From W11650 sp963545585 (lineage in GTDB: Bacteria; Bacillota; Clostridia; Lachnospirales; Vallitaleaceae): a stretch of DNA of 13,192 bases. The stretch covers positions 1 through 13,192 of the forward strand of contig CAUUKX010000059.1 in NCBI GenBank assembly GCA_963545585.1, read 5' to 3'. The notes beneath the pieces were generated by a model. That model was not told where the DNA came from and did no database searches. It saw only the letters and a list, made by a program, of their open reading frames with translations. This document shows positions 7,871 to 13,192 of this stretch, piece by piece. A program made the translations under genes and the position numbers. Each line of letters starts with the position of its first letter. Positions within the stretch are counted from its first letter, which is position 1.

Positions 7871-7879
7871 TCCTCCCTT
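7871..7879 (-). promoter_or_regulatory. Ribosome binding site that decides the sirtuin start
   Basis: On the minus strand this is AAGGGAGGA, seven bases ahead of ATG 7863. It lies inside the longer open frame that would begin at 7899, which has no comparable site, so translation almost certainly starts at 7863. Confidence 0.8.
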
Positions 7880-8060
7880 CTGCCCAAAATGCCAATCAAA
7901 CCAAAGCCTTCGCTGATTCTCCGACTCCCCTGCCAAGTTCCTTATTTCAATTTTTTACGCCATCTCTCGCCATTGGTTCCTTGTTCCTAAAATCGAAATC
8001 TCCCCCTCAACTCTTTCTCATCTCTGTAAGTGCATAGTATTGCGCGTCTCAGCCCTCATC
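7880..8060. other. Non-coding stretch between the remnant and the sirtuin gene
   Basis: About 180 bases lie between the stop of the remnant and the sirtuin ribosome site. I found no convincing promoter, terminator, RNA gene or coding frame. Open frames on the plus strand here are antisense products without recognisable protein motifs. Confidence 0.5.
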
Positions 8061-8195
8061 CTAACAGAATCGGTATTTTCCTTTTCCGCGTCCGGATACC
8101 GGCTCAATTACTCCCCGTTCCGCCATATCTCTCAGCAGTTCCGATGCTCTGGACGGCCCGATATCAATCACCTTCATTACATCCGAACGCCCAAA
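8061..8195 (-). pseudogene. C-terminal winged-helix remnant, Fic- or AlbA_2-like
   Basis: On the minus strand a frame starts FGRSDVMKV, continues through ASELLRDM and GVIEPVSG, and ends GRGKGKYRFC before TAG at 8061-8063, about 44 residues. The pattern (FGRxD, a recognition helix, then IxPVSGxGKGKYRF at the very end) is what I know from the C-terminal winged-helix domains of clostridial Fic proteins and of AlbA_2/Schlafen-type putative regulators. The match begins at 8195, just after the phosphatase stop at 8198. Upstream the frame meets a stop within the phosphatase gene, and the only internal ATG (8177) has no ribosome site, so the rest of the original gene is missing. I read this as the stump of a deleted gene. 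The family is recalled, not searched. A functional microprotein is possible but unlikely. Confidence 0.6.
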
Positions 8196-8197
8196 GA

Positions 8198-8809
8198 CTA
8201 TTTGTCCTGCAAATGCTTCAAATCACCAATCAGCACAAACTTCGGCTTTTCGCCGCTGCAATCAATCAGTGTCAGCCCAGTATTTTCAATCAGCGGCGGC
8301 TCCCAAATCTCATCTATCTTTTTCCCTTGCCAAAAGCAGCAAAACGCCTTGATGCATGCGCCATGGGATACCGCCAAAATATCCTGGTATCCAGCCCGCT
8401 CAAACAACAAACGTCCCGCCTTTTCGGCCTGTTTAAACATCTCGGCAAAGCTCTGCCCGCCCTCTGGCGGCAGATAATTCTGCGGATGATACCGATAATC
8501 CTCTAACTTTCCGGCGCCAATTTGCTTTAATTCCGTCACCGTCCGCCCTTCCCAAATGCCAAAACCCATTTCATTCAGCTCCGGCAAAGAATGTACCGGC
8601 AACCCCCGGCTGCCCTGCACAATCTCCGCTGTTTGAATTGCCCGCCCCAGCGTCGAGGCATAAACCTCTTTAAAATCAACATCTGCCAAGGCTTTTGCCA
8701 GCTTAGCGGCATCCGCCCGGCCTTTTTCCGTCAAACCAGAATCACACAGGCCTTGAACTCTTTCCTGTACATTAAATTCCGTTTGTCCATGTCTAACTAA
8801 ATATAACAT
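8198..8809 (-). CDS. Histidine phosphatase family protein (phosphoglycerate-mutase-like)
   Basis: A 203-residue member of the histidine phosphatase superfamily, branch with cofactor-dependent phosphoglycerate mutase, GpmB and CobC. The phospho-accepting His7 lies in LVRHGQTEFN (4-13), a conserved Arg56 is in TLGRAIQTAE, the acidic catalytic residue is probably Glu80 in LNEMGFGIWEG, and the second His149 is in SHGACIKAF. These form the phosphate pocket. Length about 200 matches small phosphatases rather than the roughly 230-250 of classical mutases, so a phosphatase acting on a small metabolite is more likely than a glycolytic role. ATG 8809 has an AGGAAGGG site. It has its own promoter at 8953-8982 and is probably transcribed apart from the terminated recJ-apt unit. 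Substrate unknown; cobalamin genes that would suggest CobC are absent here. Confidence 0.93.
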   Translation of the reverse strand: MLYLVRHGQTEFNVQERVQGLCDSGLTEKGRADAAKLAKALADVDFKEVYASTLGRAIQTAEIVQGSRGLPVHSLPELNEMGFGIWEGRTVTELKQIGAGKLEDYRYHPQNYLPPEGGQSFAEMFKQAEKAGRLLFERAGYQDILAVSHGACIKAFCCFWQGKKIDEIWEPPLIENTGLTLIDCSGEKPKFVLIGDLKHLQDK

Positions 8810-8952
8810 AATTTGCCCTTCCTGTTTTCACTGTAAAATCTATAATTAGCTTTCTCCCCTTAAAAAGCTTTCCCTTCACTATCTAACCTTTTCTGTCTAA
8901 TAGCCATCCTTATTCTATGCCAATTTTAGCGAAAGTTTTCCTTGTCCTTTTC
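8810..8952 (-). other. Leader region of the phosphatase gene
   Basis: About 140 bases lie between the predicted transcript start (near 8946) and ATG 8809. The leader is AT-rich. I saw no strong hairpin, recognisable riboswitch core or convincing leader peptide. A 15-codon frame at 8860-8907 has its AAGG touching the ATG, which is poor spacing. The gene's own AGGAAGGG site is close to the start codon. Confidence 0.5.
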
Positions 8953-8982
8953 ATTATACAATAAACTATTTCCCTTTTTCAA
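8953..8982 (-). promoter_or_regulatory. Sigma-A promoter of the phosphatase gene
   Basis: On the minus strand TTGAAA (8982-8977, five of six to consensus) is followed by 18 bases and a perfect TATAAT (8958-8953). Transcription would start near 8946. It stands about 80 bases past the terminator of the preceding unit, a sensible arrangement for a new transcription unit carrying the phosphatase and perhaps the sirtuin gene. Confidence 0.75.
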
Positions 8983-9060
8983 CCCCCAATGCTGGTTTTC
9001 AAAAAATCAGCCTCCACCAAAAGCACAGAAACAAGAAAGCAAGAAAGCAAAAGTAAAAGT

Positions 9061-9088
9061 AAAAAAGCCGTCTTTCTCCAAAGACAGC
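9061..9088 (-). terminator. Rho-independent terminator of the recJ-apt-lipoprotein unit
   Basis: On the minus strand a nine-base stem (GCTGTCTTT at 9088-9080 with AAAGACGGC at 9075-9067, one G-U pair) closes a four-base GGAG loop. It is followed by TTTTTT (9066-9061) and further T-rich sequence interrupted by AC. It lies 44 bases after the stop of the solute-binding lipoprotein gene. Confidence 0.9.
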
Positions 9089-9131
9089 TTTCTAAACTTA
9101 TTTCATTCCTTTTTCCGCACTGGCCAAAACA

Positions 9132-10247
9132 CTATTTCGCCTCTGCATTCTCTTCCTGCTCGGCCATTTCATAAAACTTCTCCAGCACAATTTCTTTGTT
9201 ATTGGCCGCCCACTCCACATCATAGTCCACCAATCGAATCTCGCTTAACTTATCCATTCCCGCCGGGGCATCCACATCTGCCCGCACCGGCCGGCGACCC
9301 CACATTTCACTTTGCCTTTGCTGACACTCCGCCGAGGTTACAAAGTCTATAAAAAGTTTAGCGTTATCTGGATGCGGTGCATTTTTAACCAAAGACACGC
9401 TGTCCGGCGCCGCACTGGTTCCGTCCGCCGGATAAACAAAAGCTACTTTCTCATCACTCGCATAGCGAACCGCTGCTTTCTCCACGGTTAAACCGACATA
9501 ATACTCGCCCGATGCTACCAGCTTATGGCACTGCGAAGATGCGTCCAAAAGGTTCCCATCCAAGTTCGCATAAAACTGCCGCACAAACTCCCAGCCTTTT
9601 TGCGTTCCGCCATGACCAAACAGCATCGTGCATAGCTGCGTATAAGCTGAGCCGGACTTTGCCGGCGCACAATAAGCAATTTTACCCCGCCACTGCGGCT
9701 GCAAAAGATCTCCCCAGCTTTGCGGAACTGCTATCCCCGCTTTTTCAATCAATTCCTTATTGTAAAACAGCACCATCGGCAGCGGACTTTCCCCCGTCCA
9801 AATATGCTCAGCATCCTTATAAACCGCCGGAATAGCGGCATCATTGGCTGAGATATAAGGCGCAAAATACTCTTTATAAGCGGCTACACTGTCAGCTCCG
9901 CCGCCCCACAACACATCGGCTACCGGCTGACTGGCCTCCATTTTTATCCGGTTAATCAGCTCACCCGTTCCGGCCGCTACCACTTCCACCCGAATCTCCG
10001 GATACTTTTGCATAAATTGCTGAATCCCATCGTTCAACGGATCCGCATCATGCGGTGAATAAATCACCACCGTTCCAGACGGATTAACCGGCTTACCTGT
10101 TTCCACATTTTCCTTCGCCTTTTTAACCGGAACATTTTCCGCCTTCGCATCCGCAGCCGGTTCTGTTTTTGGAGTGCCGCAGGCCGCCAAAATCAAAATC
10201 ATCCCCAATACCAGCACCGCACCCCAAGTTCTCCGCTTCTTTTTCAT
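9132..10247 (-). CDS. ABC transporter solute-binding lipoprotein (AfuA/Fbp-like)
   Basis: A 371-residue extracellular solute-binding protein of the iron(III)/AfuA-like group (COG1840 style). A basic N-terminus (MKKKRR) precedes a hydrophobic segment and a lipobox LAAC with Cys23 as the lipid-modified residue. A Lys/Ala/Glu/Pro-rich linker leads to the binding domain, which opens VVIYSPHDADPL at about 60. Features of the family include VADVLWGGGADS, FYNKELIEKAG, PQSWGDLL and a Trp- and Gly-rich middle. Start choice: the frame is open to 10265, but ATG 10247 has GGGGAGGA immediately upstream and gives a proper signal peptide. It follows apt by 20 bases, so it is co-transcribed, and is followed by a terminator. 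No permease or ATPase is nearby, so the importer partners must be elsewhere. The ligand could be a metal chelate, an organophosphonate, a sugar phosphate or similar; it is not predictable here. Confidence 0.93.
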   Translation of the reverse strand: MKKKRRTWGAVLVLGMILILAACGTPKTEPAADAKAENVPVKKAKENVETGKPVNPSGTVVIYSPHDADPLNDGIQQFMQKYPEIRVEVVAAGTGELINRIKMEASQPVADVLWGGGADSVAAYKEYFAPYISANDAAIPAVYKDAEHIWTGESPLPMVLFYNKELIEKAGIAVPQSWGDLLQPQWRGKIAYCAPAKSGSAYTQLCTMLFGHGGTQKGWEFVRQFYANLDGNLLDASSQCHKLVASGEYYVGLTVEKAAVRYASDEKVAFVYPADGTSAAPDSVSLVKNAPHPDNAKLFIDFVTSAECQQRQSEMWGRRPVRADVDAPAGMDKLSEIRLVDYDVEWAANNKEIVLEKFYEMAEQEENAEAK

Positions 10248-10250
10248 AAA

Positions 10251-10258
10251 TCCTCCCC
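10251..10258 (-). promoter_or_regulatory. Ribosome binding site that decides the lipoprotein start
   Basis: On the minus strand this reads GGGGAGGA, three bases ahead of ATG 10247. It is encoded within the longer frame starting at 10265, which itself has no such site and would begin almost on the apt stop. Confidence 0.8.
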
Positions 10259-10267
10259 AAACCATTC

Positions 10268-10780
10268 TTAATACTGAATCACCGAATGAATATCATAGCC
10301 CTTTAAAAGTTCTCGCCCCTTTAAAAACTCCAATTCAATCAAATACACCAACTTGACCACTTGGCCGCCCATGCTTTCCACCAGTTCAATCATCGCTTTC
10401 GTCGTGCCGCCGGTTGCCAAAAGGTCATCCACAATTACCACCTTATCTCCCGGCTGGATGGCATCCACATGAATCTCAATCGTCGCCTGCCCATACTCCA
10501 AATCATAAGTCTTGGCCACTGTCTTATACGGCAGCTTACCCGCCTTTCTGACCGGCACAAAACCCTTTTCCAAATTATAAGCAATCGGCACGCCAAAAAT
10601 AAAGCCCCTTGATTCCGGCCCCAAAATCAAATCAAAATCATTCGTCCCAATCCCATCCTGCATTTGCCGTACCGCCTCCCGCAGCGTCTTCGGGTCATGC
10701 AAAATCGGCGTAATATCCCGAAAAATTACCCCTTTTTGTGGAAAATCCTCAATACTGCGCATTACATCTTTTAAATCCAT
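10268..10780 (-). CDS. apt: Adenine phosphoribosyltransferase
   Basis: A 170-residue cytoplasmic enzyme that makes AMP from adenine and PRPP in purine salvage. The N-terminus DFPQKGVIFRDITPIL (12-27) is the family signature. GPESRGFIFG (54-63) follows, then RKAGKLPYKT (78-87), YDLEYG (92-97) and the PRPP-binding motif VVIVDDLLATGGT (114-126). Length is exactly typical (about 170-175). ATG 10780 has an AAGGAAAGGGG site in the 25-base gap after recJ. The recJ-apt order is common in Firmicutes, where relA often comes next. Here a solute-binding lipoprotein takes that place. All expected catalytic residues are present and the assignment is secure. Confidence 0.98.
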   Translation of the reverse strand: MDLKDVMRSIEDFPQKGVIFRDITPILHDPKTLREAVRQMQDGIGTNDFDLILGPESRGFIFGVPIAYNLEKGFVPVRKAGKLPYKTVAKTYDLEYGQATIEIHVDAIQPGDKVVIVDDLLATGGTTKAMIELVESMGGQVVKLVYLIELEFLKGRELLKGYDIHSVIQY

Positions 10781-10805
10781 GATAACCCCTTTCCTTTCTG
10801 GCTTC

Positions 10806-12872
10806 TCACCTAACTTCCGCCATCAAGCGCCGATAAATCCTTGATTGCTCCAGCTCCGTCTTTTTCCCTGCCGTCAGTTCAAACGAAAAGCCCCGCTCCG
10901 TCCAGCTTTGCCAGCAAAGCCCCAGCTCCTCAAACACCGCCAACCCGGCCAGCGTTCCCGCCAGTTCCTGTTTCTTCTTTTGCCCAAAATAAAATGGAAA
11001 ATCCCGCCAGGAAACCTCGCACTTCCCTTCTGCCGCCAAACGCCGTAGCTGCAAATAAATCCGCTTATATTCCGCCCGCTCCGGCGCCGCATACGGCCAA
11101 ACAGCTCTGTCTTCCCTCTGTAATGCCCTATGCAGATCCAGCGCAAAACCGCCGATACTTTCTTCCTGACTGAAATAGCTTAACATCAGCTGCGGTTTTT
11201 TTATCCCGTTCCACTCATTAATCTGAAAACTGCCCGCCGCTTTGACCTCAAAATCCGCCGAAAGCCGCTCCGCCTCCTGCCCCTCAAAAAAAGCCACTCC
11301 GTCAACTATCGTCCGCCCCCGGCGCAGACCCAGCCGCAAATGCTGATTTTCCTTACCCATTTGCCGGATCTCCGCCAAATGGCTCTCGATCAAAAACTTC
11401 GGCTCCGGATTTCCCTGCCCATACGGTGCCAAAAGCTCCATTTCCTCCAGCAAAGACAGCGACACTTCCGGCAGCTCGACCACAAAATCAACCGACTCCA
11501 TTGGTGTCAGAAGTTCCTCTGTCAGCTTATCCTCGGCATATTCATTTAGTCGCTGCCGAAATTCATCAATATCTTTAACCGGTAAAGTCATACCCGCCGC
11601 CATCTCATGACCGCCGAACTTACTAAACAAATCCTTGCAGCTGCACAGAGCCTCAAATAAATTAAATCCCGCTACCGAGCGCGCCGAGCCAACTGCTTTT
11701 TCACCCTCCATCGCCAAGACAATCACCGGCCGGTAAAAACGCTCCAGCAGCCGGGAGGCCACAATCCCAATCACTCCGTGATGCCAGCCCTCGCCCGCAA
11801 CCACTAAAATCTTGCTCTGATCACCGCTCTCGGCAATTTTAGCCAAGGCCTCCTCTGTAATCCGGTTCTCCGTTTCCTGCCGTCTCTTGTTTTCCTCATT
11901 TAATTCCTGTGCCAGCGCTGCCGCCCGCTCCGGATTATCGGCAATAAACAGTTCCACTCCCCGCGAAGCATCCCCCATCCGACCGGCTGCATTCAGCCTT
12001 GGCCCCAGTCGAAAGGCCATTGCCCCGCTGCTGACCTTATCCGGCTCAATCTCCGCTGCTGCCAGCAAAGCCTTCAGTCCCTGATTCTCCGTTTTTTTCA
12101 TCCGTTGCAAAGCTTCCTTGACAAAAATCCGATTTTCATCTATCAGCGGCATCAAATCCGACACCGTTCCCAGCGCCGCCAATTCAATATAATCAAATGG
12201 ATCCGGTAGCCTATCCGTTTTTGCCCCGGTAGACCGCAAACGGTCAGTTAATGCACAAATCAATTTAAAAGCCACACCCGCACCGGCAATCTGTTTAAAC
12301 GGATAACTATCATCCGGCCGCTTCGGGTCAATCACCGCATCCGCCGCTGGCAAAAGCTCCTGGCACTCATGATGATCGGTTACCACCACCGTCAGCCCCA
12401 GTTCTTTGGCCAAAGCCACCTCCCGAACCGCACTGATACCGGTATCCACTGTCACCAAAAGACGAATGCCGCGCCCCGCCAATTCTCTGACTGCTCCTTC
12501 ATTCAGGCCATAGCCGTCTCTCATCCGATCCGGTAAATAGTACTGCACCGCCCCGCCAATCGCTTTTAAAAACAAATACAAAATCGAAGTCGCAGTAATC
12601 CCGTCCACATCATAATCGCCGTAAATACAAATGCCGTCCTGCTCTTCCACAGCCGTTAAAATCAAATCAACCGCTCGCTCCATATCCGCCAGCAAAAGTG
12701 GATCATAAAGCTCCTCCCGCTGCGGCTGCAAAAAACGTCGAGCTGCCTCCGCATCGGCAATCTGTCTGGTCAACAAAAGTTTAGCAATTAGCAGAGAAAC
12801 CTTCAGTTCCTCCGCCAATTGCTTCGCTTGGTTTAAATCATATTCTTTTGTAATAATTCTTGCTTTCTTCAT
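10806..12872 (-). CDS. recJ: Single-stranded-DNA-specific exonuclease RecJ
   Basis: A 688-residue 5'-to-3' single-strand DNA exonuclease of the DHH superfamily, used in RecF-type recombination, mismatch and base-excision repair. Motifs in order: CIYGDYDVDGITAT (82-95, metal-binding Asp), TVDTGIS (141-147), VVTDHHE (163-169, the DHH motif), GTVSDLMPL (235-243), LGPRLNAAGRMG (289-300), then the DHHA1 domain with GWHHGVIGIVASRL (362-375), GSARS and GGHEMAAGMTL (420-430), and an OB-fold region to about 570. The last 110 residues form a C-terminal extension as in Firmicutes enzymes, shorter than in B. subtilis RecJ (about 786 residues). The ATG at 12872 has only a weak AGAGA site. Its upstream region contains a composite repeat rather than an obvious promoter. 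Confidence 0.97.
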   Translation of the reverse strand: MKKARIITKEYDLNQAKQLAEELKVSLLIAKLLLTRQIADAEAARRFLQPQREELYDPLLLADMERAVDLILTAVEEQDGICIYGDYDVDGITATSILYLFLKAIGGAVQYYLPDRMRDGYGLNEGAVRELAGRGIRLLVTVDTGISAVREVALAKELGLTVVVTDHHECQELLPAADAVIDPKRPDDSYPFKQIAGAGVAFKLICALTDRLRSTGAKTDRLPDPFDYIELAALGTVSDLMPLIDENRIFVKEALQRMKKTENQGLKALLAAAEIEPDKVSSGAMAFRLGPRLNAAGRMGDASRGVELFIADNPERAAALAQELNEENKRRQETENRITEEALAKIAESGDQSKILVVAGEGWHHGVIGIVASRLLERFYRPVIVLAMEGEKAVGSARSVAGFNLFEALCSCKDLFSKFGGHEMAAGMTLPVKDIDEFRQRLNEYAEDKLTEELLTPMESVDFVVELPEVSLSLLEEMELLAPYGQGNPEPKFLIESHLAEIRQMGKENQHLRLGLRRGRTIVDGVAFFEGQEAERLSADFEVKAAGSFQINEWNGIKKPQLMLSYFSQEESIGGFALDLHRALQREDRAVWPYAAPERAEYKRIYLQLRRLAAEGKCEVSWRDFPFYFGQKKKQELAGTLAGLAVFEELGLCWQSWTERGFSFELTAGKKTELEQSRIYRRLMAEVR

Positions 12873-12938
12873 ATCTGTTCTCTGATACTTTGCAATGTAC
12901 TACCTGTGCGCCAAAATACCGCTACTTCACAGTCATTT
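12873..12938 (-). other. Short upstream region of recJ
   Basis: No clear -35/-10 pair could be found between the repeat and recJ. The ribosome site is weak. A 66-codon frame (12869-13069) ends with a four-base overlap on the recJ start, but it is mostly repeat sequence and I do not accept it as a gene. Confidence 0.4.
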
Positions 12939-13104
12939 TCATTTGTGCTTGCACGCTTCCTATCCCAATTTATCCGGCTTTTTGCCACCGTCAGAACAAA
13001 TGCTTCGCACTCCCTTTCTGACGGTGAAGCGCCGCAAAATGAATATGCCCGCTTTGCGGTCGCATTCATTTGTGCTTGCGCACTTCATATCCTAAATTAT
13101 CCGG
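12939..13104. repeat. Composite intergenic repeat: two 39-base direct copies around hairpins
   Basis: Two direct copies, 12939-12977 and 13066-13104, agree at 34 of 39 bases. Each starts TCATTTGTGCTTGC and ends TTATCCGG on the plus strand. Between them is a perfect 11-base inverted repeat (CACCGTCAGAA at 12986-12996 against 13016-13026, 19-base loop). There is also a seven-base inverted repeat (CCGCAAA at 13032-13038 against 13053-13059) and an eight-base one that could compete with it (AAATGAAT at 13037-13044 against 13064-13071). It fills the space between the response regulator and recJ. It looks like a REP- or MITE-like dispersed element, but copies elsewhere in the genome cannot be seen here. 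Confidence 0.75.
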
Positions 13105-13109
13105 TAACC

Positions 13110-13192
13110 CTAAAATTTATTAAAGCGATAGCCCGCACCCCAAACTGTTTCAATGATTTTCGGCTTGGCCGGATTTTCCTCTAACTTTTTGC
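13110..13192 (-). CDS. OmpR/PhoB-family response regulator, C-terminal end (cut by window edge)
   Basis: The last 26 codons of a gene entering from the right edge, ending with TAG at 13110-13112. The residues read KLEENPAKPKII, then ETVWGAGYRF and NKF. The phrase I-x-TV-x-G-x-GYRF is the hallmark of the end of the OmpR/PhoB winged-helix DNA-binding domain, where the final beta hairpin (wing) lies. The protein would be the transcription factor of a two-component system; its receiver domain and partner kinase are outside the window. It ends just six bases before the composite repeat. Reading the plus strand here instead gives a 92-codon frame without known motifs, which is a shadow. Confidence 0.9.
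   Translation of the reverse strand, partial: KKLEENPAKPKIIETVWGAGYRFNKF

Noticed and set aside
7612..8037. Plus-strand 141-codon frame
   Set aside because: It is antisense to the sirtuin gene and non-coding sequence; no motif and no suitable ribosome site.
8030..8506. Plus-strand frames of 158 and 145 codons
   Set aside because: They are antisense to the phosphatase gene and overlap each other; composition follows the GC-rich gene on the other strand.
8198..8809. Naming the phosphatase as cobC or gpmB
   Set aside because: The motifs support only the superfamily; no cobalamin or glycolysis context is visible.
8860..8907. Fifteen-codon leader peptide upstream of the phosphatase gene
   Set aside because: The AAGG touches the ATG, leaving no spacing, and there is no run of a regulatory amino acid or attenuator hairpin.
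12869..13069. Minus-strand 66-codon frame whose stop overlaps the recJ start by four bases
   Set aside because: It lies almost wholly within the composite repeat, has no ribosome site at its ATG, and shows no protein motif; the overlap is probably chance.
12906..13184. Plus-strand 92-codon frame at the right end
   Set aside because: It is antisense to the repeat and to the real C-terminus of a response regulator on the minus strand.

Overview
This 13.2 kb window looks like a chromosomal segment of a Gram-positive-type anaerobe, most likely a clostridial Firmicute. The basis is strong AGGAGG-type ribosome binding sites, a lipoprotein solute-binding protein, the recJ-apt order and the style of the glycosyltransferase cluster. 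Family or genus cannot be fixed from sequence alone. Every gene I accept is on the minus strand, so transcription runs from right to left.

Right part (about 13192 to 9061). The last 26 codons of an OmpR/PhoB-type response regulator enter from the right edge. A composite repeat follows (two 39-base direct copies around hairpins). Then come recJ (single-strand DNA exonuclease), apt (adenine salvage) and a lipoprotein that binds a solute for an ABC importer, with no permease or ATPase beside it. These three genes are closely spaced and end at a clear intrinsic terminator at 9061-9088.

Middle (about 8982 to 7141). A near-consensus sigma-A promoter leads, after a leader of about 140 nt, to a histidine phosphatase of the phosphoglycerate-mutase type. 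Immediately after its stop lies a short remnant that resembles the C-terminal winged helix of Fic or AlbA_2 proteins. A Sir2-family NAD-dependent deacylase follows.

Left part (about 7084 to 1). This is a tightly packed surface-polysaccharide operon: a GT2 glycosyltransferase, a GT4 glycosyltransferase, three more GT2 enzymes, an ABC-2 polysaccharide export permease (Wzm/TagG type), its ATPase (Wzt/TagH type), and a further GT2 cut by the left edge. Junctions are ATGA overlaps or gaps of 1 to 23 bases. Together the enzymes would build a heteropolymer on a lipid carrier in the cytoplasm, and the ABC pair would export it. The polymer could be a teichoic-acid-like or O-antigen-like wall glycan. 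The sugars cannot be read from sequence.

Base composition changes across the window. Sample lines counted by hand give about 20-37% GC in the left cluster, 42-43% in its first gene (6278-7057) and about 63-65% in lines of the Sir2 and recJ genes. This fits a horizontally acquired or rapidly exchanged glycan locus beside resident housekeeping genes. Several starts differ from the longest open frame: a TTG start at 4217 and internal ATG starts at 7863 and 10247. I found no CRISPR array, tRNA, rRNA, insertion sequence or convincing new multi-gene system.
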